Positions 39,354 through 51,649 are shown, counted from the first letter of the stretch. The stretch is 64,000 bases of DNA from Cyprinodon diabolis (GCA_030533445.1 CM060069.1:31192837-31256836); one strand, 5' to 3'. Notes: a model not told the origin generated them from the sequence alone. Numbers and translations: made by a program.

Positions 39354-39865
39354 GAGCAGTGTGGGGTTAGAGGTCTTTGCTCAGGGACCCAGAGTGGAAG
39401 TCTGTGGGAGTGGGCCTACAACTCAGAACCTCATGATTCCAAGCTCTATGCCCTAACCAGTAGGCCGCCATTCCGCCATTGGGGATCAAAGCTCGTCTGC
39501 CTGGTTGTGAGTTTCCTGGACGGGGCTGCCTGTGTAGCTGTTTAACAGTTTATTTTTTTTATCTCTACTTCTGTCTCCTTGAACCCCAGTCGGCCTCAGC
39601 AGATCACCGTTCACACTGAGACTGGTTCTGCTGTAGCTTTCTTCCTGTTAAAAGGGAGTTTTTCCTCTCCACTGTCACTACAAGCATGTTTGATGTGGGG
39701 GATTACTGAAGAGTCATTTATTTGTTTCAATCAGCTGGTTTTCATTAGACAAAAAACTTTCAACCAATCTGGCTGTATGATCCGATTCAATTGTATCTGT
39801 AAAGTGCGTTTAGATGACTTGGTGCTGTGAATTGGCATTATAGAAATAAACTGAATTGAACAAAA
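39354..39865 (+). repeat. SINE/LINE 3'-tail fragments
   Basis: The first part (to about 39,480) resembles an inverted tRNA-like SINE body (aggtctttgctcagggaccc ... ctaaccagtaggccgccatt). The second part (about 39,560-39,865) ends ggtgctgtgaattggcatta then tagaaataaactgaattgaa. This is the hallmark 3' tail of a very common fish LINE or LINE-mobilised family. Element names are not certain. Confidence 0.6.
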
Positions 39866-40079
39866 TTCCAGAGAACAAAAAGTCCTCTGTCCTACCATCA
39901 CAAATGTAAATATGTGGGGCTATGAATCTCCAGATTAACATAATTTTTGTGATTAAAAGGGAATTCCATTTAATTAAATACAGTTCAATACTGCTTCATT
40001 AAACTCAAAGGGGTAATTCAATGTTTAAGTAAATCATGGGCAGTTTTTCAATGAATTGTTGCAGGTGTTGATAGATGTT

Positions 40080-40890
40080 TGCAGGAATGATCTTGTGTAG
40101 CGGTTTGTCTTACACCAGATCTGGTGCTTAACAATCTTCTAATGCTCACTGCAGTCTACAGAGGTCTTCACTTTACTCCAGAGGCACTAGACAAGTTCCT
40201 TGGGAAGAGCCAGCCTTTTTTGTTACCTTGTTAATCTTAAGCAATTTTCTCTGATGCTGTAACCCCAGCAGATGATGGCAGAAGAGATCACACTCTCGGT
40301 TATAGACAGATAGAAAATATGCAGCATCTTGCTGCAAATACTGAGGGACCTAAATTCCCCTTAAGTACATTCTGCTCTGTCCCCTTTTGTGGACGGCTTC
40401 ACAGTTGCATCTCCATTCAAGTTTGCTGTCCAGGTAATACAGAGGTAGTTATACCCTTCAACTTCATGTCCCATGATGTTAATAGCATTTGAAATGTTCC
40501 TGGTTATTTTTCTGAAATCTACACCCCTCTCCCTTGTTTTGATGACACTATAGTCATACCAGTGTTTCTGCAGATGACGGGACTCTTTCGTGTATTGGAA
40601 ATCAGAGGTGTAAATAGCAAAAAGGAATGGTAAGAGTACCGTTCCCTGTGGTTCTCCTGTGCTAAGAACTTACAGTTGACACATCAGTCTGATCTCCTGA
40701 CAAACAGACCACAGTTTTTTCAGATAAAGTCAACCGGAATTGTGTTAAATGCATTGGAGAAATCAAAGAACATGATCCTCACAGTGCTGTCTGCCTTGTC
40801 TAAAGGACAATGGGTACCATAAATGTGGTCAGGGATCTGTTTTTCTGAGGGCTTTTTTTTTTGCAAAGCTTGTTAGGGCACAGAGTATTT
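40080..40890 (-). pseudogene. Decayed CR1/L2-type LINE reverse transcriptase
   Basis: On the minus strand, RT block A reads DKADSTVRIMFFDFSNAFNT then IPVDFI before a stop (about 40,732-40,800). The downstream GxPQG block reads STGEPQGTVLLPFLFAIYT (about 40,615-40,670). The thumb-linked region HKRGQSRMYLRGI and later KVTKKAGSSQGTC appear near 40,390 and 40,210. Stops and frameshifts interrupt all parts. The order and motifs are those of CR1/L2-like LINEs of fish. Confidence 0.75.
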
Positions 40891-42655
40891 GCAAGATGAA
40901 AAAAAAGCATTCTACAATACAAAATACCTTTATTGGACCTTTCAATAGAACAATTTTAAATGTATTCCCAAATAAACCCAGTAGTTACCAAGGTACAAAA
41001 AATGTTTTCCCCCCCATGTCAGTGCATGACACCATATTATATGAGAGATCTGTGGGTTGAACTGATAAAACAAGACCATCATTTAGTTAAGATTAAACTA
41101 ACTATACTGTTGAGACCTGTCTCTATGCTTCAGATGTTAAATGCTGATTGACACAGAGGTTGTGCATATGGAAAATATTAATATCAGTGATAAGTGCATT
41201 TAAGCTTCTTACTGGCACTGTGTTAATTGTCCTGTATTTCACTAAGGGTATGAAAAATGTAGGACAACCAATCACTCCACAAACATTTTTGATTGATTTT
41301 GTCAAAAAGAAATACATTTTTGAAATACTCTTAAATGTAGTTAGATCTTTTTAAAGCATTGCTTATGACCCGACTGTAATAGAATATGATTTTAAGACAT
41401 TTAACACATCTTTTCAAGGAATGTCAATGACAATGTACATTTGCTTTTAAAAGCAAATTAAAAACTTTATGTGGATTCAATTTAACAGCAGATGGAAGCA
41501 AATGATATGCCTTTCCCTTTAAAAGGCATTGCACAAGATCAAATTAAAACAATTAAAGATATGTGTTTTTGCCAGTAATAAACACATAAGGCAGCCTTTT
41601 ATATTTCCCTGTCACATCTACTCACTTTTAAATTTATGGAGTTGAAAGTCCAAAATGTGAAAATATTGGTTGAACATGTTCTGCACAAACAAATGCAATA
41701 TCTTCCACATACTTCTTCAGCAGCAGCACACTCCTACATTTAACATGTTTCGTCCTATGAAGAAAGTATATGCATATGGCAAAACTATCTGCAACTTTCA
41801 ATAAAGAGATCTGCATTATATTGTTAATTTCAACAGTTAAAATAGAATAAAATAAAAAAATGGTTAAATTAAAAATTGGATTTCTTGGCACAATTAACCA
41901 AATTAACTATTAATAGAATGACAGAAAACAACAAATTGAATTCACATTCATTTTTAGATCATTTACATTCAAAACTGTCTGCAATAATCAATTTTTACAA
42001 TGGGTTTAACAGAAAGAGAAACTCATGCAAGACAGCAATAAGCATTACCTGACTGCATGCAGGAAGCAGGATTTGATCACCGAATCCTAAACTGTCCACT
42101 TAAAAAAATAAAGATTTTTTTTTTTTTACAACCCATTTAACAATCATTTTTCAAGTCACCATGAAATATGCATAGTTACAGATTAGTGTATTGACAAGTC
42201 AGCTTAAACAGGTAATGTGTAATAGGTAATAGTCATTCAAAAATTTTTCTTAAAAGTGAGAATCCACACGGACAGGTTACATGTAGATTGATAATTATGT
42301 GAATTTTAGGATGTTATTACATTGCAAAGTTGATCATATTATGCTGATATCCACATAACTGTATAGTCAAAAATGTGCAAGTCTTAAAGCAATTCTTTAT
42401 TTAGACATTTTAATTTATTCTCAACTCTTGTTTAACCTGAACTCCTTTAAACTTTGAATTTTAATGGGAACTCTTATATCGAAAGTCAACATTCACTATG
42501 CTTTGCTAACCTCACAGTCCATTTAATTAAAGCAAAGCCCTGAGAGAAAAATCCCCATTTTATTACCAAACTCCCCTCACATTTCATTTATTTTCTTTTT
42601 TTCTAAACACATCAAAGTCACATAATCATTTCCATTTTCCTAGAGCATCCTTATT
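40891..42655 (-). other. Region downstream of rnf170, likely includes its 3' UTR
   Basis: No coding exon is visible. The sequence follows the rnf170 stop on the minus strand, so the part nearest 42,655 is probably 3' UTR. The polyadenylation point cannot be fixed. Confidence 0.4.
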
Positions 42656-45600
42656 CTAGCCGTTCAGTCTCTGCGTAACCACTTCTCTGTACATGATGGA
42701 GATGTACACAAACAGGAGGAGGATCACGAAGAAGTCGTCCATGAAACCCAGAAGGCCAAAAAGCGCTTCGGGGAGAATGTCGAGTGGCGAGGCCAGGTAG
42801 GTAATGGCACCGATGAGGCAGAGAAGAATTCGAATCCGGAACATCCAGAAAAGTCCGCCCAAAGAAAACATCTCCCTGAAGGCATGACGGAGAAGGGTGG
42901 GGACGTCGCGCAGCCTATCCATGATCTACAGATGGGGAAAAAAAGGAAAACAGACATTATAATATTGTAAGGATTTATAAGCTGTTATGACAAATGGCTT
43001 TGGGAAAACATCCCTTTTTAAGAAGTTACTTTTGCATAAACCTTATAGCAGCACAAATATTTCACCTTTTACTAACATTATCGATCTTAGTCTTTCCTAA
43101 TAACATGTCTCAAAGATAAAACAAAGATTAAAGGAAACTTTTGACAATATCTCTAAATTATTCAGGGTCTTCAGTCTCTTAAGCTGTTTTTGCTAAACTA
43201 AATAAAACTAATGGGTTATAAAAAGTATAAATATACAAAATATAACAGTAAAGTCAAAATTGATTTGTACCCCCGACAGATACAGATTTTAATAATCTTA
43301 ATTCAACCACAACAAGTAGGTCGTTTGTTTCAGAAAAAACAATTTAGTATCTAACTAAAATCAGTTTTGATTGAGAAAAAAAAAAGATTTTTTTTGGGGG
43401 AAAAAAAAAGATTTTTTTTCCTAATATGTTAAAATCCTATCATATTCGTCTCAACAATAAAAACAACTTTTTGCCATCATGCTTAATCCCTTTTTTCACT
43501 GTTTCCTCTTTTCCCTCCAAAGTTTTCGTTTTGTATACACTGTGCAGACAAAATGACAATAAAGGCTGTTCAAGTCTAAATGTTCCCATTTTCAGTCAGA
43601 AGAAACATTTTCAGTCAGAAGAAACAGGTTTAACATAAATCACTCGGGGATAGAAATGCAGTTTGTTTTTTTGTTTTATTTTATGTAAAACATTTTTAAA
43701 ATGAGGACTCATGTTACATGTTATTTTCTGCATACATGTAAGGTTGTGCTACTCTTACCAAAAATGAAGTCACTAGGTTATCATCCATTGTAAATACAAA
43801 TATAATGATGGGTCCTGCATGCTGCTCTAAATTTCAGGGCTATGCACAAATTAGTAGCTTAGATAAAGACATTTGAAAATGTAAAAATAATAAACATTTT
43901 AATACACTTTGAATACCTTTACATTTCAATTACAATAACGGTAGTTTTGCAAAACACAATTTAAAGTAATTTAATGTGTTTAAAGAGAAAGGGAGACTCA
44001 CAGATCTTGGTTGGCCAGAAAATCTGCGATTATAATCATTGATGTCTCGTAAAATAAATTGAGGTTCTGCCTCGCCATCCTGCACCCTCTGAGGAGCAGC
44101 GTGCTCATGAAACAATGGGAAGAGCAGAGTTACCTATAAAGAAAGAAGAAAATTTAATTAGAAACACTATGACACAAAAACTCTTCTTAGGTTTTTAGAC
44201 AAAGTATGAAACACTGAAATGCAATCATTCACCATTTGTCTGCAGATTGGGCAGTTGACTGCACCCAGCCAGGTGCCATACCGCCAGTAAGCTATAACAC
44301 AAGAGCCTAGGCAAAAAAAAAACAACATAAAAAAGCAGAATTTATGAGAAGATTTATGGCGTATTAATATGAATAAATAAATACTCCAGTCTAATTTCAC
44401 CAATAATGCAAGTTAAACATAAATTTGTGAAATATTTTACATGTTTACCACAGAAAAGGTGTCCACAGTTGGTCTCCACAGGCAGCACAGCCTGTTGTAA
44501 ACACACAGGGCAAGACATGTCTGTGTAATACTGCTGTCTGGCCTCTGCCTGCGGATTTTCATCCTAAGAAAAGAAGAACAGAAATATGAAGCATAAAATT
44601 CCAAAAATAATCCAGTTATTAAACAGATAACAAAATAAGTAATCTTGGTAGTCAAAATGGGTTTTATTTGTAAACTATTTTTAACCTAATAGTTTTTTAA
44701 CCTAATAAAAGTCTCTTACTTCCCTTGCTTCTATTTCCAGGCAAATGTTTTAAGATTAACAATAAAAAAGGAAGATTAACTAAAAAAAATATAAGAAAAG
44801 TTTCTTTCAAGATTTGTATCAAAAGTATCTGATGCATTTTGCAACATAATGTGACGTGTTGAAATTATTGGAAAGAAATCATAGTGATTAAAAGTATTTT
44901 TCTTTTTGCACTGATTCATCTGTTTGCAGTTGCTAAATTCATCGATCTGGAAGAATTTGAGTTGCGTTACCCTCCATACCTGCTCAGTTTGAAGCTGTTG
45001 ACGGACTGCTCGGACATGTTCCTGATTCTCAGGATGAATATTTTGCTCCTCGTGTCTGGAATGGACAAAAGGAAACTTTTTAATGATTATATAGATATTT
45101 TGCAACTCAGTATTTTAGAAAAGGATTTTTGAAAACACCTAACAGATTACAAGAGGTTCAGATATATATATATATATATATCTTGAAATTTATTACTATT
45201 AGAGAGACCTTTACAATCTAACAACTGGTAGTTCTGGACTGAAGCAAGAGCCGGACAGATTTTCCTTGTCAATACCTCAGGTCAGACATGGAGGACTTCC
45301 ATGTCAGGGTGACTTAAAGGTATAGTGGAGGATTTTCGAAAGTTTTAGAAAAGATCCGCCCTATTTACTTTTTAAAAAAATGCACATGCACAACCCTGTA
45401 ACCGCTTCCGAGAGGAAATCCCTATTAAATATGTGCAAGAGCATGAACAAGCCCATTTCTCCTCGTGCACGCTCTGTTTAAAAGTTTGCATCACTCATAA
45501 AAGCTTACTTTCCAAAAGAAGATTTGCAATTTTTCCACTACGTCAGACTCACCACCGGCAAGTGAAAATGGGGACGAGCACATGGGAGACGGCCTTATGT

Positions 45601-46044
45601 AAATATTAGTGATGGTGACATGAAGCCTCGTGAGGAATTTTAATGTTTTCGTAAATTGCTGCAACGATCACCACAATTCATGAAGCTTCATGTGAACATG
45701 TTACCACCTGGTGGAATGTGTAACTACAGTTAGTAATATGATAAGTGATATTTTTTGCAATTCTTTTTCTTGTTGCCCCCCCCCCCCCCCCCCCCCCCCT
45801 TGAAATTGTTAATGATTGGTCTGTATAATAAAATGAGGATCCATTTGCAATCTTTTGCTGATAACTGCTTTATAAGGAATATTTCTGTTGTTTTTAGAGA
45901 ATTCTACAAACTCGAAATCCACGAAAAAAAGAAAATAATTGTGGTATTTTTATGGGGGACTTGAAGAAGCAGACAGTGCATTTATATGTTTCTTAGTTTT
46001 TCAATGTTTTGGCCATTTCTGAAAAAACTTGCCAGATCTGTCAC

Positions 46045-46079
<35 letters not shown>

Positions 46080-46346
46080 AAAAAAAAACTGAACTCAACA
46101 ATCAACAAAGAATTTTGATTTGGTGAAGTTTTTTTGACATAAAAAAAAATATATATATATCACCAATTTTAGCTCAATCTTTTGTTGATCTGACCAAACT
46201 GTTTACCTGCAGAGTAGAGTGAGGATGCCTGCCAGAAAGGTGAAACTGACGACCACAACAAACAACACCTGGTTGCTAACACCCTCGATGATAGTGTCGT
46301 CATCTTGGATCAGGTAGTCCAAGTCCCCACTATGACCATCCTCCAT
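42656..46346 (-). CDS. rnf170: rnf170, RING finger protein 170 (ER E3 ubiquitin ligase), complete
   Basis: E3 ligase of the ER membrane that, with erlins, ubiquitinates activated IP3 receptors for ERAD. Coding exons, 5' to 3' on the minus strand: 46207-46346, 44980-45055, 44449-44563, 44233-44306, 44002-44133, 42656-42925. All junctions are GT-AG and in phase, giving 268 aa (human about 258). The start is the ATG in [12 protein letters not shown]; an ATG 19 bases upstream hits a stop after nine codons. Residues 28-46 are a membrane segment ([20 protein letters not shown]). The RING is C90-x2-C93, C105, H107, C110, C113, C129-x2-C132, with all eight zinc ligands present. [16 protein letters not shown] is conserved. 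Residues about 208-258 form the DUF1232-type hydrophobic C-terminus ([20 protein letters not shown]). The segment at 142-162 ([18 protein letters not shown]) is longer than in mammals. Confidence 0.97.
45310..45680. repeat. Probable transposon fragment in rnf170 intron 1
   Basis: A GC-richer block beginning taaaggtatagtggaggatt differs from the AT-rich intron around it and resembles the start of a fish DNA-element repeat. No matching inverted end was found. Tentative. Confidence 0.35.
45776..45799. repeat. Poly-C run of 24 bases (poly-G on rnf170 sense strand)
   Basis: Uninterrupted C24 on the plus strand, inside rnf170 intron 1. An A-run of about 25 lies 250 bp further on (46,050-46,076). 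Confidence 0.95.
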
Positions 46347-47657
46347 TATCCACACTCATAGCCTGCAACTCTAAACACAGGGACAAAGCAAAGGGTATCA
46401 TTTTCACAGTTTCCTTTTACTCTTCATTATAAAAATTGACATTTGTAACAAGCAGAATGACGACCACCTTTAACTTTAGTATCAATAACTTATATATAAT
46501 CACTTTGGACACAAAAAAAATTCATTTAGTACAACTCTCAAGACATTTTTCATTTTTTAAAGTGCAGCCGTGATAAAAGTAAGAGATCATGGAAACATGC
46601 AACTGTGCAATAAGCATATTTTTTTTAAATCACACAAAGCCCAGCATATGATATAACCTACTTTGTTACTGTATTTGATAAAAAAAATAAGTAATTGGGA
46701 AAAAGAAACAGACTAAGTAAACTTGTAATTATTGTTTTAAGAACTATGTTTTAATAGCCTGTAAATTAAACTGCACACATCTTTCCAGGACTAACCTGTG
46801 TTAGGATTTTCCCGCCTTATAGCTACAAAAAGTAGTTTATTCATTAGGAGGACAGACTGATAAACCAGTTGTAAGCATACTTAGATAAAAACTAAAACGG
46901 TTATATAAATAGTTTCCAATTATGCATCAAAAATTTATTTTAATAATTGCTTTTTGATCAATCAATTACTTTTTTCAATCTATAAACTAATAACTGCATA
47001 GAAAAAGATTCCTTTAATAAGATTTCATACAGAATTAAAACCAGATGAAGCTAAAGCTGTTTGGATAAAACATATTGATTGGGAATTTTTTTATTTATTT
47101 TTTATCTTGAATGCAAAGTCTTTATATATTTCTAAAAGTTTTTGGTACAATTACTGCTCTTAATCAATTGCTCTTTCTGTATAGCTAAAATTCACAATAA
47201 GAACTAAATTAGTTGAGGATTAAATATATAAGTAAAACAAAGCCTTTTGTGGCTGCTTGCCAAAGTATTTTACTGTATAATTTAATTGTTAAATGATGTG
47301 ATTGCCAAACAAAAAACACATGTATTGTAAATGTAAATGTTGGCCCAACAAAAAGACAAGTTTCTTACAAATAAAACTGCAGATGATGCATTTAAGGAGA
47401 GGCTGTTGCATCATTTTCGGGATATTCCGATCTTAAAGTCCGCTATTAAATGGGCGGGATCAGACTAGTTTAGACACGTAGGAGAGGAGAATTGGAATCG
47501 TTTAATGAAGTATATAAACTTTTAACCGTCTGACCAAAATTACCTCCGAGTAGCAGCTGTTAGAGATGAAAAATCAATAAAGATTGACTTCAGCAGCGTA
47601 GCTTTAAACGTTAAAATGTTGATTGTAGACTATATTTACCCCGAGCAGGATACATAC

Positions 47658-47900
47658 CAATAACAAATCCACCTTCACCCGGATACTCTTCTTCAACCTG
47701 AACATGTCAACTCCATTCCCCCCGCCTAGACATTTTAATGTTCCCAGCGATGGCTTATTTCAGACAGTTAGTCCAGCGAGCTTATTAATTATCATTGCAC
47801 GGCTGTGTTGCATGTTAAAAGCAACTGGCTCAGCGTCTTCCTTTATTTCTACTTGCTCCCTCTCCTTGTTCACTTCTTTCTGTTAGGACGCATTAGCCCC
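47658..47900 (-). promoter_or_regulatory. rnf170: Probable rnf170 5' UTR exon and promoter
   Basis: On the minus strand a consensus donor, TTATTG|GTATGTATCC, ends at 47,658. The next downstream acceptor in gene order is ttgcag|GC at 46,362, which begins the coding exon with 16 nt of leader. The upstream limit of the exon is not visible; 47,700-47,930 is a guess from the local rise in GC. No competing start codon in frame was found. Confidence 0.5.
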
Positions 47901-48276
47901 TCCTACTGTGCTGGAGTTGGAGCTACAGGTTTGAAAAAGAACGTCTTGTAAAAAGTTAAAAATAAAAATCAATTGATAAAAAAAATTATAAACAGATGGA
48001 TACGTTTATGAATTAATTTAAAGTGGGACGTACACAGTTGAAACTGGATATGTATTTTAAGTTGTTACATCCATGCTGATTTTGCGCAGGTTTATCTTAG
48101 TTAAATTGACATGCTGCTGTCATTTTTTACATCTCTGATGTTGCTGCTATTTTTCAAATATCCATTGCTGTAAAAATGTCCATAGCTGTATAATGGTTAT
48201 TTTATCCTTCAGGTACACATTTATATATTGTTAAAATACTTTACAGTATTTTATTGTTTATCTTTTAACACTAATA

Positions 48277-49888
48277 CAGGTGCTGGTCATAAAATTAGAA
48301 TATCATGAAAAAGTAGATTGATTTCAGTAATTCCATTTAAAAAGTGAAACTTGTATATTATATTCATACATTACATACAAACTCATATATTTCAGATGTT
48401 TATTTTGTTTAATTTTGATGATTACAAATGACAACAAATGAAAATCTCAAATTCATCATATCAGAAAATTAGAATATTACTGAAGACCAATAAAAACAAA
48501 GGATTTATAGAAATGTTGGCCAACTGAAAAGTATGAACATGAAAAGTATGACCATGTACAGCACTCAGTATTTAGTTGGGCCTCCTTTGGCCTGTATTAC
48601 TGCAGCAATGCGGCGTGGCATGGAGTCGATCAGTCTGTGGCACTGCTCAGGTGTTATGATAGCCCAGGTTGCTCTAATAGTGGCTTTTAGCTCTTCTGAA
48701 TTGTTGGGTCTGGTGTATTGCATCTTCTTCTTCACAATACCCCATAGATTTTCTATGGGGTTAAGGTCAGGAGAGTTTGCTGGCCAATTAAGAACAGGGA
48801 TACCATGGTCCTTCAACCAGGTACTGGTAGCTTTGGCACTGTGTGCAGGTGCCAAGTCCTGTTGGAAAATGAAATCTGCATCTCCAAAAAGTTGGTCAGC
48901 TGCAGGAAGCATGAAGTGCTCTAAAACTTCCTGGTATGTGGCTGCGTTGACCCTGGACCTCAGAAAACACAATGGACCAACACCAGCAGATGACATGGCA
49001 CCCCAAACCATCACTGACTGTGGAAACTTTACACTGGACTTCAAGCAACGTGGATGAAGTGCCTCTCTTCTTTTCCTCCAGACTCTGGGACCTTGATTTC
49101 CAAAGAAAATGCAAAATTTACTTTCATCAGAGAACATGACTTTGGACCACTCACCAGCAGTCCAGTCCTGTTTCTCTTTAGCCCAGGCAAGACGCTTCTG
49201 ACGCTGTCTGTGGTTCAAGAGTGGCTTGACACAAGGAATGCGACAGCAGAAACCCATGTCTTTCATACGTCTGTGTGTGGTGGTTCTTGAAGCACTCACT
49301 CCAGCTGCAGTCCACTCTTTGTGAATCTCCCCCACATTTTTGAATGGGTTTTGTTTCACAATCCTCTCCAGGGTGCGGTTATCTCTCTTGCTTGTACACT
49401 TTTTTCGACCACATCTTTTCCTTCCCTTCGCCTCTCTATTAATGTGCTTGGACACTGAGCTCTGTGAACAGCCAGCCTCTTTAGCGATGACCTTTTGTGT
49501 CTTGCCCTCCTTGTGCAAGGTGTCGATGGTCGTCTTTTGGACAACTGTCAAGTCAGCAGTCTTCCCCATGATTGTGTAGCCTATAGAACTAGACTGAAAG
49601 ACCATTTAAAGGCTTTTGCAGGTGGTTTGAGTTAATTAGCTGATTAGAGTGTGGCACCAGGGGCCATCAATTTTGAACCTTTTCACAATATTCTAATTTT
49701 CTGATATGATGAATTTGAGATTTTCATTTGTTGTCATTTGTAATCATCAAAATTAAACAAAATAAACATCTGAAATATATGAGTTTGTATGTAATGTATG
49801 AATATAATATACAAGTTTCACTTTTTAAATGGAATTACTGAAATCAATCTACTTTTTCATGATATTCTAATTTTATGACCAGCACCTG
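48277..49888 (-). mobile_element. Apparently intact Tc1-like DNA transposon with 202-bp terminal inverted repeats
   Basis: The element is 1,612 bp and is flanked by TA on both sides (48275-48276, 49889-49890), as Tc1/mariner insertion requires. It begins CAGGTGCTGGTCATAAAATT and ends with the exact inverse. Reading the two ends against each other by eye, 48277-48478 and 49687-49888 match at every base. Each repeat holds two copies of an aaaattagaatat core, outer (about 48291) and inner (about 48465), the IR/DR layout of Sleeping Beauty-like elements. The single gene inside is open. It lies between rnf170 and gpn3. Confidence 0.93.
48565..49569 (-). CDS. Tc1-like transposase (DD34E), uninterrupted
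   Basis: Cut-and-paste transposase that binds the element's terminal repeats and moves it to TA sites. I chose the MGKTADLTVVQK start, the usual Tc1 start, giving 334 aa; an upstream ATG would add 12. Residues 5-45 form a paired-like helix-turn-helix (LTVVQKTTIDTLHKEGK, CSQSSVSKHI). Residues about 50-57 (RKRCGRKK) look like an AT-hook/NLS linker. A second helix-turn-helix spans about 63-110. The catalytic triad is complete: D148 (MFSDESKF), D238 (FQQDLAPAHSA) and E273 (SPDLNPIENLWG), with 34 residues between the last two. The Gly-rich NLS-proximal box and C-terminus (AKGGPTKY) are normal. No stop or frameshift is present. Confidence 0.95.
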   Translation of the reverse strand: MGKTADLTVVQKTTIDTLHKEGKTQKVIAKEAGCSQSSVSKHINREAKGRKRCGRKKCTSKRDNRTLERIVKQNPFKNVGEIHKEWTAAGVSASRTTTHRRMKDMGFCCRIPCVKPLLNHRQRQKRLAWAKEKQDWTAGEWSKVMFSDESKFCIFFGNQGPRVWRKRREALHPRCLKSSVKFPQSVMVWGAMSSAGVGPLCFLRSRVNAATYQEVLEHFMLPAADQLFGDADFIFQQDLAPAHSAKATSTWLKDHGIPVLNWPANSPDLNPIENLWGIVKKKMQYTRPNNSEELKATIRATWAIITPEQCHRLIDSMPRRIAAVIQAKGGPTKY

Positions 49889-50350
49889 TATGTTATTCTT
49901 TTCCATTTTTCTAAGGTCCATGTTTGTGTGACGTTTTTTTCTATAATCTTTTTGCTGCTGAAAAAACCAGAATTTGCCCATTGTGGGACAATAAAGGGAA
50001 TTTCTGTTCTATTCTATTTTTTCTTTCCATTTTCAAAACAACAACAAATGTACTAAAGAGGATTAGGGAAACTGAAAAAATAAAAAAAAACTTAACTGAT
50101 TTTTTAATTTTATTTCAGTTTTTTTATCCGAATTCTGACTTTAATGTCATAATTCTGACTTTAATGTCAGAATTCTGACCGTTATCTTAGAATTCTTACT
50201 TTTTTCTGAGAATTCTGACTTTAATCTCAGAATTGTTACTTTAATCTTCAATGAGAATTTTGGATCTTAATGTAGATGGGCACCATAAAGGAAGATATGT
50301 GGAAGCACTCAGCTTCACTGACAAAGATGTGAGTTGTTTGAGAGGGCCAT

Positions 50351-51194
50351 AGGGTGGCCAGATGTCCGGCTTTAGGGCGGACAGTCCGGATTTTCATTGC
50401 ACTGTCCGGCGTCCGGCGCCGCATCCAGCCGGACGTGTATTTGCCCTCCTTTACACCCAGATTCCACATACTCTGTCAGTGCTCCGCTCCGCTCAAGTAC
50501 GTCGTGCGAAGTACTTGTCTGTCATGTAAATCAATGAGAGCTGTTCCACATCCTCCGCTACTCCTCCGCACGTCTCTGTCCACGTACGTCTTCTCCGTCT
50601 TTCACCGTCAAAATACGGAACTGAGCTCTTTTTGTCTCCGCTCCCGTCAGTCCAGATCAAGACCCGCAATTGCAATCGCACCAAACAGGATAAAGAATGT
50701 AGTGAAGACCCGGTTTGTCAAATTAAATTATAGTAAAAACAGGTCGGTTACTAGAAATTAGAGCATAGTTCGTATATATTCCCAAAATTAAGAGCAATTA
50801 ATTAAATAACTGGATGCAGACTTTTGGTGCTTCAACAGACCAAAAAATTCTTATTGCAGGAATGGATGAAGAGATGATGAGTTTGGAAGCGGAGAACAAA
50901 CATAGTTCATACAAACTATGGATGATCCTGTTTATTCCTGTTACAAAAATCCACAGCAGAAAGAGAAAATATTTGGGCAGAAACTGAACATCTGCTGGAT
51001 GATGATGGGGATTTTTTTTAATATGTCATATTAAATTAAACGTTCACAGGGTTTATACCGGAATGAGGAACTCTAATTTAATGCTCTTTTAATGCTATTA
51101 GAAATAATTTTAATTTCATCAACAAGTATCATGTACACAAGTTATTAGTATACATGAAATAAGGAGCTGTAAGCACAGTTCCATGACTCAAGTT

Positions 51195-51257
<63 letters not shown>

Positions 51258-51649
51258 GGTGAAATCATCTTTACTCTCGACAGGCTGCAGCCATGTCACG
51301 AATTCCTCTTTTCCAGCCACTTTTTGACATTTGTATTGTCCTATTCTCTAGCTCTCTCTCCGCCTCAAGCTTCTTTTCCAAACAACTGCTTTATGATCAA
51401 TTGCAGCAGTTCTGCTCAAATTAATCGTGTCAAAAAATAGTCACTTTTTAAACACCACATACAAATGCTGGGAACCAATTCTTTTTTTACATCTCTTTAA
51501 TATTTTGTTCTATTCAACTACACAAGCATCATCTTTAAACTACTAAGAATTGTACTATAAATGTGACTTTACCCGATTCTTATGTACACCTTAGTAATTG
51601 ATATGCCGCACAATGTCCTCCTTTTTGGTGTTATAGAAATGGCCACCCT
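50351..51649. mobile_element. Inner element with AGGGTGGCCA terminal repeats
   Basis: agggtggcca at 50351-50360 is matched by its inverse tggccaccct at 51640-51649. The left part is unusually CpG-rich (gtccggcgtccggcgccgca near 50,402). It seems to sit inside the composite element at 50,050-52,028. Flanking target duplications were not evident, so insertion as a unit is inferred from symmetry alone. The 135-codon open frame at 50,354-50,761 has no recognisable domain. Confidence 0.5.
51199..51254. repeat. (TA)n microsatellite
   Basis: Fifty-six bases of uninterrupted TA inside the inner element upstream of gpn3. Confidence 0.95.

Noticed and set aside
39279..39830. Two open frames of 83-88 codons
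   Set aside because: They fall inside SINE and LINE tail sequence and do not match any protein.
42724..42957. 77-codon minus-strand frame overlapping the last rnf170 exon
   Set aside because: A different frame of the same exon; the spliced RNF170 frame explains the sequence fully.
44776..45132. Open frames on both strands around 44.8-45.1 kb
   Set aside because: The minus-strand frame is the rnf170 exon 44980-45055 read through its introns, and the plus-strand one is its antisense. Only the spliced exon is kept.
50134..50240. Evenly spaced repeats resembling a CRISPR array
   Set aside because: The units are adjacent, variable and palindromic sub-terminal transposon motifs in a vertebrate genome, mirrored at 51.83-51.94 kb.
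50354..50761. 135-codon plus-strand open frame
   Set aside because: It lies inside the inner AGGGTGGCCA element, begins in its terminal repeat, has no recognisable domain, and is overlapped by an open frame on the other strand.
51129..51440. Open frames with long Ile-Tyr repeats
   Set aside because: Translation of the TA microsatellite.
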